Source: an uncultured Lachnospiraceae bacterium
GTDB taxonomy: Bacteria > Bacillota > Clostridia > Lachnospirales > Lachnospiraceae
Direction: 5' to 3'
Assembly: GCA_910585895.1 (NCBI GenBank)
Contig: CAJUHY010000075.1
Span: forward strand, 1-10,532
DNA length: 10,532 bases
Below the pieces are notes generated by a model. It searched no databases and had not been told where the DNA came from. It saw nothing but the letters and a program-made list of their open reading frames with translations. The position numbers and the translations under genes are program-made. Positions 1-6,702 of this stretch are shown here, one piece after another; the first letter of the stretch is position 1, and each line of letters begins with the position of its first letter.

Positions 1-230
1 CACAATCTCGCATATCACCTCATACAGTTCCTCATACAGACCTTTTTCACTCCAGGCTCCCTATTTCATGTGAGGCTCACACTCAATATTGTTCTTAATG
101 ATTTTCATGCAGGCGCTGGCTTCATCCATCACATCAATCATACCATTATCCAGCTTGTCCGGTTCTTGTTTTTCTGTTCCACTATCTGATTGATTGATAG
201 GATTGGTATAACTCAGATTGGTATAATTAT
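1..230 (-). pseudogene. Remnant of a replication initiator (RepA, DUF6017-like C-terminal region), cut by window edge
   Basis: Read on the minus strand, one frame from about 230 down to 1 gives a Asn/Ser/Tyr/Thr-rich linker (NYTNLSYTNPINQSDS) followed by a short acidic stretch and then MIDVMDEASACMKIIKNNIE, EPHMK, a stop (61-63), and in the same frame GLYEELYEVICEIV. As I remember the family, this is the linker and start of the C-terminal DUF6017 region of replication initiator A proteins carried by plasmids and integrative elements of Clostridia. The stop falls inside the conserved block, and the N-terminal initiator domain is missing because the plus-strand IS remnant begins at about 228. 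The other end runs off the window. I infer a dead fragment of an old integrated element. The family assignment rests on remembered patterns, not on a search; the coding frame itself, with its continuation past the stop, is visible. Confidence 0.6.
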
Positions 231-1044
231 GATTTATCCGATGTTGATGTAGTGGAACGTTCCAAATATGATATGTCTTTTAAATATTTTCTGGACATGG
301 CACCGGAAGAAAAAGTGATTAACCCAAGTTCACTGACAAAATTGCGGAAATTGCGGTTAAAAAATATGAATCTTTAGGCGCTGCTTATTTCCAAAACCGT
401 ACAGCTTGCATTGGAGAAGGGAATCATAAAATCAAAGTCTATTATTGTTGGCGCTACGCATACAAAATCCAGATATAATCAAAAAACACCCAGACAAGCC
501 CTTCAGAAACAGTCAAAAAAACTCCGCTGTTCAGTATATGAAGCGGATGAATCCATGAGGGAAAAATTTCCGGAAAAAATACAGAGGACTCTCCGGAAAA
601 AGAACTGGGGTACTGTAAAGAGCTTATAGATACCATAAAAGAGAACAAAACTATCTGCAGCTATCCCAAAGTACAGGAAAAATTGAATTTACCGGAAGAA
701 TCTGTCAGCGATAACCTTGAACATCTGGAAACCTCAAAAGATGAAGATGCAAAAACCGGACATCAAACAGCAGATACGTCTTTCTTTAGATATAAGACGC
801 ATATAGCCATGACAGAAGAGCGAATCGTCACTGCCGCGACTATTGCCAGCGGAGAGAAAACGGATGGAAAAGAGCTTCCAGCCTTAGTCAGGAAAAGCAA
901 GGATGCCGGAATGAGAGATATAAGATAGAAGCGAAAAACATGGAAATGCAGGGAGCAATGGCAATATTGGCAGTAAATCTGAAAAGAATAATGCGAGATT
1001 CAGCGCTCAAATCGTCGGCTTTTGATTCCCGAATTAATCTTTGA
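228..1044 (+). pseudogene. Decayed IS1182-type transposase (DDE), with stop, frameshift and internal deletions
   Basis: Translation pieces from two or three frames assemble into an IS1182-like transposase. Piece one (228 to about 598) starts YDLSDVDVVERSKYDMSFKY and runs through a nonsense TAG (375-377, expected Leu) into KGIIKSKSIIVGATHTKSRYN. Piece two (about 596-912, shifted frame) holds EKELGYCKELIDTIKENKT and YKTHIAMTEERIVTAATI up to KSKDAGM. Piece three (913-1044) holds ERYKIEAKN joined directly to MEMQGAMAILAVNLKRIM and ends at TGA. Compared with intact relatives as I recall them, a large part is deleted at about 912/913, including the central DDE region and zinc-binding Cys cluster, and about 20 residues are missing at 939/940. 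The first catalytic Asp, normally in the V-D-A-T-H-T context, is Gly (GGC, 450-452). The N-terminal region before about 228 is absent. It cannot make an active transposase. Short open frames at 411-629 and 683-928 are parts of this wreck, not genes. Confidence 0.8.
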
Positions 1045-1058
1045 AAGTTTTTTGATGT

Positions 1059-1088
1059 ATAGATGTGACAGGATATCGTCATATCTAT
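1059..1088. repeat. Stem-loop between IS remnant and truA promoter
   Basis: ATAGATGTGAC (1059-1069) and GTCATATCTAT (1078-1088) form an 11-bp stem with one G-U pair and an 8-nt loop. No clean T-tract follows on either strand, so it is not a textbook intrinsic terminator, although TTACCTATTTTAATT follows on the plus strand. It could be a weak terminator shielding truA, a remnant of an IS end, or an operator. The rest of 1045-1213 holds only the truA promoter and leader. Confidence 0.4.
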
Positions 1089-1101
1089 TTACCTATTTTA
1101 A

Positions 1102-1130
1102 TTGTCTTGTAATGAATGGTATGCTATAAT
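1102..1130 (+). promoter_or_regulatory. Sigma-A-type promoter for truA
   Basis: TTGTCT (1102-1107) is separated by 17 bp from a perfect TATAAT (1125-1130), and the TG one base before the -10 box (TGCTATAAT) gives an extended -10. Transcription would start near 1137, leaving a leader of about 75 nt before the truA start. This shows that truA has its own promoter, downstream of the dead mobile DNA. Confidence 0.75.
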
Positions 1131-1200
1131 CCGTTTAGAAAAAATGTCAATATATCTAACTACAGATTTAAAATCGAGGGATGTTTTAATATAGAAAAAA

Positions 1201-1205
1201 GAGGG
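1201..1205 (+). promoter_or_regulatory. Ribosome binding site that supports the TTG start of truA
   Basis: GAGGG lies 8 nt before TTG at 1214. The first in-frame ATG (1232) would cut off part of the first beta strand of TruA and has no such site at the right distance, so TTG is preferred. Confidence 0.6.
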
Positions 1206-1213
1206 CATAGAAA

Positions 1214-1954
1214 TTGAAAAAAAATTATAAGATGGTAATTGCTTACGACGGCACCCGCTATAAAGGTTGGCAGAGCCAAAAGAATACGGATATTACAATT
1301 CAGGGGAAATTGAACAGTGTATTTTCAAAACTGGAGGGGGAAAACGTAGAAGTACAGGGGTCCGGGCGCACAGATGCAGGCGTGCATGCTTTGGGGCAGG
1401 TGGCAAATGTACATTTGGCAGTGGACAAATCGCCAAAAGAGATTCAGGATTATGTCAATCAATATTTGCCGGAAGACATTGGCGTTATGGAGTTGAAAGA
1501 AGCTTCGGAGCGCTTTCATGCCAGGCTTTCCGCTGTGCGAAAGACATACTGTTACCGCATATTTAACAGCAGTATCCCCAATGTATTTGAAAGGAAATGG
1601 ATGCATACAATTCCAGAGCCGCTGGATGTCGAAGCTATGCAAATAGGCGCCAAATATCTGGAGGGAACTCATGACTTTGCAGCATTCTGCAGAAATCCTG
1701 CCAAAAAGAAATCTACAGTGCGTTATATTTCTCGTCTTGAGGTGGTTTGCAAGGCTGAGGAAGTAGATATCATCATTACTGGAAATGGTTTTTTACACAA
1801 TATGGTAAGGATTATTGCGGGAACGCTGGCAGAAGTAGGAATGGGGAAACGGGAATCCGCAGAAGTTCTGCGGATTCTCGTGGAAGGAAGGAGGGAGGCT
1901 GCTGGAATCATGCTGCCGGCCAAAGGACTGATTCTGCAAAGTGTGGAGTATTGA
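1214..1954 (+). CDS. truA: tRNA pseudouridine(38-40) synthase TruA
   Basis: TruA isomerises uridines 38, 39 and 40 in the anticodon arm of tRNAs to pseudouridine in the cytosol, without cofactor. The 246-residue length is normal. The catalytic loop reads GSGRTDAGVHA (residues 49-59) with catalytic Asp54 and the conserved Arg52. The family N-terminal signature AYDGTRYKGWQ (10-20), the KTYCYRI strand with Tyr112, and the C-terminal GFLHNMVRIIAGTL block are all present, so the enzyme should be active. The start is TTG, chosen because of GAGGG 8 nt upstream and homology beginning at NYKMVIAYDG. It has its own extended -10 promoter. In many Firmicutes truA sits at the end of the ribosomal protein/ECF transporter operon. 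Here it stands alone after mobile-element debris and faces a histidine kinase gene tail to tail with 13 bp between, so it may be a second TruA paralogue or a relocated copy (inference). Confidence 0.95.
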   Translation: MKKNYKMVIAYDGTRYKGWQSQKNTDITIQGKLNSVFSKLEGENVEVQGSGRTDAGVHALGQVANVHLAVDKSPKEIQDYVNQYLPEDIGVMELKEASERFHARLSAVRKTYCYRIFNSSIPNVFERKWMHTIPEPLDVEAMQIGAKYLEGTHDFAAFCRNPAKKKSTVRYISRLEVVCKAEEVDIIITGNGFLHNMVRIIAGTLAEVGMGKRESAEVLRILVEGRREAAGIMLPAKGLILQSVEY

Positions 1955-1967
1955 TATGACCTATAAT

Positions 1968-3386
1968 TTATAGTTCATTTTTTCTTTGTGCCATAGGCAG
2001 AGTAAAAATAAATTCTGTTCCTACACCTTCTGTGCTGATAACATTAATATTCTCATTATGAGAAGAAATGATTTCTTTCACAATGGCAAGCCCGAGACCA
2101 GTTCCGCGTTTATCTTTTCCGCGGGATAAATCAGTTTTGTAAAAACGTTCCCATATTTTGTTGATGCTGTCCTTGGGGATTCCGATGCCAGCATCTTTTA
2201 CTGATACAAAGACCTTATCATTTTTTTCCGTAGTCTCAATCGTAATGGAAGACTCTGGATGGCTGAATTTGATGGCGTTGTCAATCAAGTTATAAAGCAC
2301 TTGCTGAATTTTACTCATGTCTGCAGAGACAATGCAGGTCTGTCCGGTCAAAATCAATTCAAATGAGATTTTTTTATCTTTGCAAGTACCCTCAAAAGAT
2401 TGTGCAACCTTCTTAATGGTGTGGTTAATGTCAAAATCACTAATGTCCATCATGGAGCCTTTGACTCCATATTTATTGAGTTCTAACATGCTTTGGGTGA
2501 GTTTGTTGAGTCGCTCTGTCTCAAATAAAATAATGTTCAGATATTTATCCTGAACTTCGTGGGGGATAGTGCCGTCCATGATTGCTTCAATATAACCTTT
2601 GATGGAGGTAAGGGGAGAACGGAAATCATGGGAAACATTTGCAATAAATTTGCGCTGGTCTTCCTCTAATGTGGAGAGTTCCGTTGCCATGTAATTGATA
2701 GAGCCGGCGAGGTAGCCCATCTCATCATTTGTGTGGACGTCAATTTTCGTATCAAAATTACCCTCAGAATAGTCTTTTACAGCCCGGGTCATCTTGCGGA
2801 TAGGCAGATATACAATAAAAGTAAATAACCCCAGCACAATAAATGCACAGAGGAAAATAATTGCCAGAGTGGTATAGGAAATATTTAATAAACCATCCTT
2901 GAAGGATACCAGCTTATCTGCAGGTTTATGGATAAATACATATCCGCGTACTTTATATTCAATGGTTATAGGAGAAAATACCGATAGTGTTTTCTCTGGA
3001 AACATATTAAAAAATGTACCTTTCTGGTAATATTTTGTACCGAAAGTTGAAATGTCAAACTGTTCAATCACACTGTCTGCAGCTGAGTCAGGGCGACTAT
3101 TAATTAGTATTTTTCCACCATTTCCAACAACCCAGATATCAGTGTCAAGGTAGGCAGCAATTGCCTGGAAATGCATTTTAATATCTTCCAGCGTCATAGT
3201 TCCACGATAATAATTGGAAGCATAGTTACCTGCAAGTAAATTAGATTCCCGGTACAGGCTGGCAATTGTCTGCCGCTCTATGTAGTTTAGCGTCAGGTGG
3301 GATGTGAGTGTGGAAACGGTCAGGAAACCGAGGATTCCAAATAAAACATATCCCAGCAAAAGTTTTAAGTATAGGGTGCGTTTCAC
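1968..3386 (-). CDS. Membrane sensor histidine kinase (HAMP-HisKA-HATPase), partner of the adjacent response regulator
   Basis: A 472-residue sensor of the ResE/PhoR/WalK-like class. A transmembrane helix at about residues 9-28 is followed by an extracytoplasmic sensing region (about 30-170) with no motif I recognise, then a second helix (about 172-194). A HAMP domain (about 195-247) leads to the HisKA helix FIANVSHDFRSPLTSIKGY with phospho-acceptor His253. The ATP-binding domain has its N box (NLIDN, 366-370), G1 (DAGIGIP, 398-404), an F-box-like ERFYKTD (413-419) and G2 (GTGLGLA, 428-434), so autokinase activity is expected. The start is GTG at 3386-3384, sharing 4 bp with the regulator stop codon (GTGA). 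GAGG inside the regulator tail (3394-3397) lies 7 nt upstream, which points to translational coupling. The stimulus and target genes cannot be told from the sequence. Confidence 0.93.
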   Translation of the reverse strand: MKRTLYLKLLLGYVLFGILGFLTVSTLTSHLTLNYIERQTIASLYRESNLLAGNYASNYYRGTMTLEDIKMHFQAIAAYLDTDIWVVGNGGKILINSRPDSAADSVIEQFDISTFGTKYYQKGTFFNMFPEKTLSVFSPITIEYKVRGYVFIHKPADKLVSFKDGLLNISYTTLAIIFLCAFIVLGLFTFIVYLPIRKMTRAVKDYSEGNFDTKIDVHTNDEMGYLAGSINYMATELSTLEEDQRKFIANVSHDFRSPLTSIKGYIEAIMDGTIPHEVQDKYLNIILFETERLNKLTQSMLELNKYGVKGSMMDISDFDINHTIKKVAQSFEGTCKDKKISFELILTGQTCIVSADMSKIQQVLYNLIDNAIKFSHPESSITIETTEKNDKVFVSVKDAGIGIPKDSINKIWERFYKTDLSRGKDKRGTGLGLAIVKEIISSHNENINVISTEGVGTEFIFTLPMAQRKNEL

Positions 3387-4084
3387 GATTTCACCTCAAA
3401 TTTATAGCCGATACCCCAGACAGTGGCAAGGCTCCAGGTTTTATGGTCTTTGATTTTCTCGCGCAGACGTTTGACATGGACGTCAACTGTACGCGTGTCT
3501 CCGATATATTCGTAGCCCCATATGTGGTCTAACAACTGTTCCCGGGTAAATACCTGGTTGGGGGAGGAGGCAAGGAAAAATAAAAGTTCCAGTTCTTTAG
3601 GCGGCATGTCAATGGGTTTTCCCTGGTAAAGGACAGAATAGTTGCTTTGGTTAATAATCAGGTCGGGAAATTCTACGCATTTAATATCAGCAGCAGGAGC
3701 CTCCTGTTTTGCTGGCTGATAGCGGCGCAGAACAGCCTTTACACGCGCCACCAGTTCCTTAGAATCAAAAGGCTTCATGATATAGTCGTCTGCACCGAGT
3801 TCCAAACCCAGTACCTTGTCAAAGATTTCACCTTTGGCAGAAAGCATGATAATGGGGATGTTGGATTTGGCACGGATTTCCCGGCATACCTGGTAGCCAT
3901 CGATGCCCGGAAGCATTAAGTCCAGCAGTATCAGATTCGGCCTGTACTGCTCATATGCTAAGAGCGCCTCTTCCCCATCATGGACCATGTGAGTATCATA
4001 ACATTCCTTTGTCAGATAAAGGGCTATTAGTTCTGCTATATTTGTATCGTCATCAACAATAAGGATTTTCTGTTTTGAAGCCAT
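3383..4084 (-). CDS. OmpR/PhoB-family response regulator
   Basis: A 233-residue DNA-binding response regulator. The receiver domain (about 5-118) has the acidic pocket Asp11-Asp12-Asp13 in ILIVDDD, phospho-acceptor Asp55 in LILLDLMLPG, Ser82 at the switch Thr/Ser position, and Lys104 in IMKPF. A linker with PAKQEAPAAD joins it to a winged-helix C-terminal domain (about 138-230). This has the typical PPKELELLFFL, FTREQLLDHIWGY, RTVDVHVKRLREKI and GIGYKFE blocks, so DNA binding and activation by phosphorylation are expected. The ATG at 4084 is preceded by AAAGGAGG at 4098-4091. The gene starts 66 bp after the mutS2 stop codon on the same strand and overlaps the histidine kinase start by 4 bp, so the two form a cognate pair. 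It may be transcribed by read-through from mutS2 and from a weak local promoter. The regulon is unknown; I do not recognise it as a specific named regulator. Confidence 0.95.
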   Translation of the reverse strand: MASKQKILIVDDDTNIAELIALYLTKECYDTHMVHDGEEALLAYEQYRPNLILLDLMLPGIDGYQVCREIRAKSNIPIIMLSAKGEIFDKVLGLELGADDYIMKPFDSKELVARVKAVLRRYQPAKQEAPAADIKCVEFPDLIINQSNYSVLYQGKPIDMPPKELELLFFLASSPNQVFTREQLLDHIWGYEYIGDTRTVDVHVKRLREKIKDHKTWSLATVWGIGYKFEVKS

Positions 4085-4125
4085 AGGATTCCTCCTTTGA
4101 GGTATAGTTTGTATTCTGCGGTGTT

Positions 4126-4154
4126 ATTATATCGTTTCGTTATGCTGCAATCAG
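4126..4154 (-). promoter_or_regulatory. Possible weak promoter for the two-component pair
   Basis: On the minus strand a perfect TATAAT (4131-4126) lies 17 bp from CTGATT (4154-4149), which matches the -35 consensus poorly and overlaps the mutS2 stop codon. It could drive the regulator/kinase genes separately from mutS2. I see no terminator between mutS2 and the regulator, so co-transcription is equally possible. Confidence 0.35.
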
Positions 4155-6529
4155 GAAAAAATTGCTATGGTAACGCCGGAATCACCTTCCCCGAATTCGC
4201 CAAGGCGGAAGGAGTCTACATATTTTAAGCGTTTTAAATGATTGTGCACCGCTTTGCGCAGGGCGCCCGTACCTTTTCCGTGGACAATCCGCACGGAAGG
4301 GATGTGCGCAAGGTATGCATCATCTAAATATTTATCCAACAAAGAGATAGCTTCATCTACCGTTTTGCCGATTAGGTTTATTTCCGTAGAAATGGAGGAT
4401 GATTTTGTCATCTTTAATTTGCCTGCGCCGGTAGATTTATTTTTTGTTCCCAGGGTTGGCGTATCCTCCAATAATATCAAATCCTGAATGTTTACCAGAG
4501 AGCGCAAAATGCCCATCTGTACATACAAATCTCCTTTTTCGTTGGGAAGCGTGTGCACCGTACCTTTGAGATTTAGGCTCAACACCTTAACGGAATCTCC
4601 GATACGAAGATTTTTAGGAACCTTGTGGCGTTGTGTCTGCTCTTTTTGTTTCGCGCCCATATTTTTTTCCAGATTGTTCATTTTGTTCCGGAGTTTGCTG
4701 CGTTCCTGTTCCATTTCTTTGACGTTGGCGTTGGACTGACCATACTTGTGGAAATTCTTAATCGTCTTGTCAGCAACCTCTTTGGCTTCCCGAAGAATTG
4801 CATGGGCGTCTTCATTTGCCTGGCGGATAATTTTATCGCGCTGGTCATCTATACGTTCCTGTTTTTGCTGAAGCTTTTGTTTGAGCGCTTCAGTTTCCCG
4901 ACGATAGGCTTCCGCTTCCAGACGTTCTTTTTCAATCGTGATGCGGCTGGCTTCCAGGTCAGCAATCAAATCCTCGAAATTTTCATCTTGCTCAGACATC
5001 CGTTCTCTGGCATCATCAATAATTTCTGAGGGCAGACCCAGTTTGCCGGAAATAGCAAATGCGTTGCTTTTTCCAGGAATGCCGATGAGAAGCCGGTACG
5101 TTGGACTTAAAGTTTCTACAGAAAATTCACAGCTGGCATTTTCTACGCCCGGGGTGGACAGGGCAAATACTTTCAGTTCACTGTAATGTGTCGTTGCCAT
5201 TGTGCGTATGCCGTAATTATGCAGTTTTGATAATATGGAAATGGCAAGCGCAGCGCCCTCTGTGGGGTCTGTTCCAGCACAGAGTTCATCAAATAATACC
5301 AGCGAATTTTCATCAGCATTTTTCAAAATGGAGACAATATTGGTCATATGTGAGGAAAATGTGCTGAGGCTTTGTTCAATGCTCTGTTCATCTCCAATAT
5401 CAGCAAAAACATCTTCGAATACAGATAATTCAGAGCGGTCATTTGCCGGGATATGCAGTCCCGCCTGTCCCATCAGCGTAAAAAGTCCTACGGTTTTCAG
5501 GGAGACAGTCTTGCCGCCGGTGTTTGGTCCGGTGACAATCAGCAAATCAAAATCATCGCCTAAATGGATATCAATAGGCACGACAGTATGGCTGTCGAGC
5601 AGCGGGTGGCGTCCCTTGCGAATGCGGATACGGTGTTCTGTATTGAACAGGGGCGCGGTGCCATTGTATTGTTTAGCCAGAGAGCCCTTAGCAAAAATAA
5701 AATCCAGTTCCGTGAGGATTTGATAGTTATTTTGTATTTCGGGAATATGCTCAGCAGCCTGATTGCTGAGGCTGGCAAGAATGGCTTCTATTTCATCCTG
5801 TTCTTTCAGGTAAAGTTCTTTCAAATCATTATTCAGTTTTACCACTGCCATGGGTTCTATAAATAAGGTAGAACCTGTAGAAGACTGGTCGTGAATCATA
5901 CCAGGCACCTGTCCTTTTGCTTCTGCTTTGACAGGCAGGCAGTAGCGGCCGTTTCGCATCGTAACCACGTTATCCTGCAGATGGTTTCTGGTATCGGAAT
6001 TGTTCAGCATCGTGTTCATCTGGCTGCGGATTTTATCGTTGGTATTCTTGATGGAACGGCGGATATTCTTGAGGTTGGCAGAAGCATCATCGGCTATCTC
6101 GTCCTCTGAGAGAATACAGCGGCGGATTTCATCTAACAGCGGCGTCAGAGGTTCAAGATTGGCAAACAGCTCCTCCAGTGAGTCGCGCTGTGTTTCCTCC
6201 CTGTTACCCCGCGCGTAAGCTTTGGCCCTCTTGGCAACTTCCAGCAGAGAAGCCGTTTTCAGCAGTTCTTCTATATTCATTACCCCACCGATTTCCAGAC
6301 GTTTTAAAGATGCGCCGATGTTGTGTGTGCCAGAAAAGGAAAGGGAGCCTTTCTGATAAATCCGTGTCAGCGCGTCGCTGGTCTGCTGCTGGGCAAGGCG
6401 TATTTGCGCAAGGTCTGTGGAGGGCTTTAAATATCTGCAGAGTTCTTTGCCCTGGCTGCAGGTTGCGTGCTCACAAAGGAGGTCTATAATTTTGTTATAT
6501 TCTAAAGTGCGTAAAGTTTTCTTATTCAT
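4151..6529 (-). CDS. mutS2: MutS2: ATPase with C-terminal Smr domain
   Basis: A MutS-family ATPase of 792 residues, close to the usual length for MutS2. It lacks the MutS mismatch-recognition domain. The family is linked to suppression of homologous recombination and, in Bacillus, to recognising collided ribosomes and aiding rescue. Visible parts: an N-terminal core/clamp region (about 1-300); Walker A GPNTGGKT (334-341); the DIGDEQSIEQSLSTFSSHM signature (377-395); Walker B LVLFDE (410-415) followed by LCAGTDP; ATTHYSELK (446-453); a long charged coiled coil (about 505-630); a KOW-like segment (about 640-685); and an Smr domain (about 715-792) with HGKGTGALR (750-758). The usual Smr LDLR/LDLH motif reads INLI here (717-720), so nuclease activity is doubtful while the ATPase looks intact. 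ATG at 6529 is preceded by AGGAG 11 nt away. It is divergent from the HtrA-like gene and probably heads a block with the two-component genes. Confidence 0.97.
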   Translation of the reverse strand: MNKKTLRTLEYNKIIDLLCEHATCSQGKELCRYLKPSTDLAQIRLAQQQTSDALTRIYQKGSLSFSGTHNIGASLKRLEIGGVMNIEELLKTASLLEVAKRAKAYARGNREETQRDSLEELFANLEPLTPLLDEIRRCILSEDEIADDASANLKNIRRSIKNTNDKIRSQMNTMLNNSDTRNHLQDNVVTMRNGRYCLPVKAEAKGQVPGMIHDQSSTGSTLFIEPMAVVKLNNDLKELYLKEQDEIEAILASLSNQAAEHIPEIQNNYQILTELDFIFAKGSLAKQYNGTAPLFNTEHRIRIRKGRHPLLDSHTVVPIDIHLGDDFDLLIVTGPNTGGKTVSLKTVGLFTLMGQAGLHIPANDRSELSVFEDVFADIGDEQSIEQSLSTFSSHMTNIVSILKNADENSLVLFDELCAGTDPTEGAALAISILSKLHNYGIRTMATTHYSELKVFALSTPGVENASCEFSVETLSPTYRLLIGIPGKSNAFAISGKLGLPSEIIDDARERMSEQDENFEDLIADLEASRITIEKERLEAEAYRRETEALKQKLQQKQERIDDQRDKIIRQANEDAHAILREAKEVADKTIKNFHKYGQSNANVKEMEQERSKLRNKMNNLEKNMGAKQKEQTQRHKVPKNLRIGDSVKVLSLNLKGTVHTLPNEKGDLYVQMGILRSLVNIQDLILLEDTPTLGTKNKSTGAGKLKMTKSSSISTEINLIGKTVDEAISLLDKYLDDAYLAHIPSVRIVHGKGTGALRKAVHNHLKRLKYVDSFRLGEFGEGDSGVTIAIFS

Positions 6530-6577
6530 ATTTTGAAATTCTCCTCATGTCCATTTGCTTTATTGGAACTGAAACTG

Positions 6578-6588
6578 GACCTCAGGTC
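6578..6588. promoter_or_regulatory. Small palindrome at the expected mutS2 transcription start
   Basis: GACCTCAGGTC is a perfect 5-bp inverted repeat around one central base. It begins 3 bp downstream of the leftward -10 box and so covers the likely +1 of mutS2. That is a plausible repressor position, but the site is short and no second copy was noticed, so it may be chance. Confidence 0.25.
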
Positions 6589-6590
6589 AA

Positions 6591-6619
6591 AGTATAACTC
6601 AAAAAGAAAAATCTTGCAA
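6591..6619 (-). promoter_or_regulatory. Leftward promoter for mutS2 (shares its -35 with the rightward promoter)
   Basis: On the minus strand TTGCAA (6619-6614) is followed after 17 bp by TATACT (6596-6591). Transcription would start near 6584, giving a leader of about 55 nt before the mutS2 ATG. The -35 hexamer is self-complementary and is the same six base pairs used by the opposite promoter. Confidence 0.65.
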
Positions 6620-6642
6620 CAAATGAGGGAAAAACGTATAAT
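6614..6642 (+). promoter_or_regulatory. Rightward promoter for the HtrA-like/yhaM/rlmD operon
   Basis: TTGCAA (6614-6619), 17 bp, then a perfect TATAAT (6637-6642). Transcription would start near 6649, about 54 nt before the ATG of the HtrA-like gene, which has AGGAGG at 6691-6696. The leader shows no riboswitch-like structure that I can see. Confidence 0.75.
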
Positions 6643-6702
6643 GGTAAAGGGACAAAGTCTGAGCATAAACGCATTAAAGATAAATACATCAGGAGGGCGG
6701 TT

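Noticed and set aside
201..230. 15-bp direct repeat as an IS target-site duplication or iteron
   Set aside because: On the minus strand it reads as the repeated Asn-Leu-Ser-Tyr-Thr type linker of the RepA-like fragment, so it is better explained as coding repeats; the IS remnant also does not lie between the copies.
683..928. Small hypothetical protein of 81 residues
   Set aside because: Its translation is an internal piece of the transposase, continuous with the pieces before and after it in other frames, and it has no ribosome binding site.
1955..1973. Intrinsic terminator between truA and the kinase gene
   Set aside because: The inverted repeat is only 6 bp, all A/T except the end base, with a 1-nt loop, and cannot form a stable hairpin.
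5235..5723. Plus-strand open frame (162 codons) within mutS2
   Set aside because: It is antisense to the conserved MutS2 ATPase domain and shows low-complexity Ser-rich translation typical of a shadow frame.
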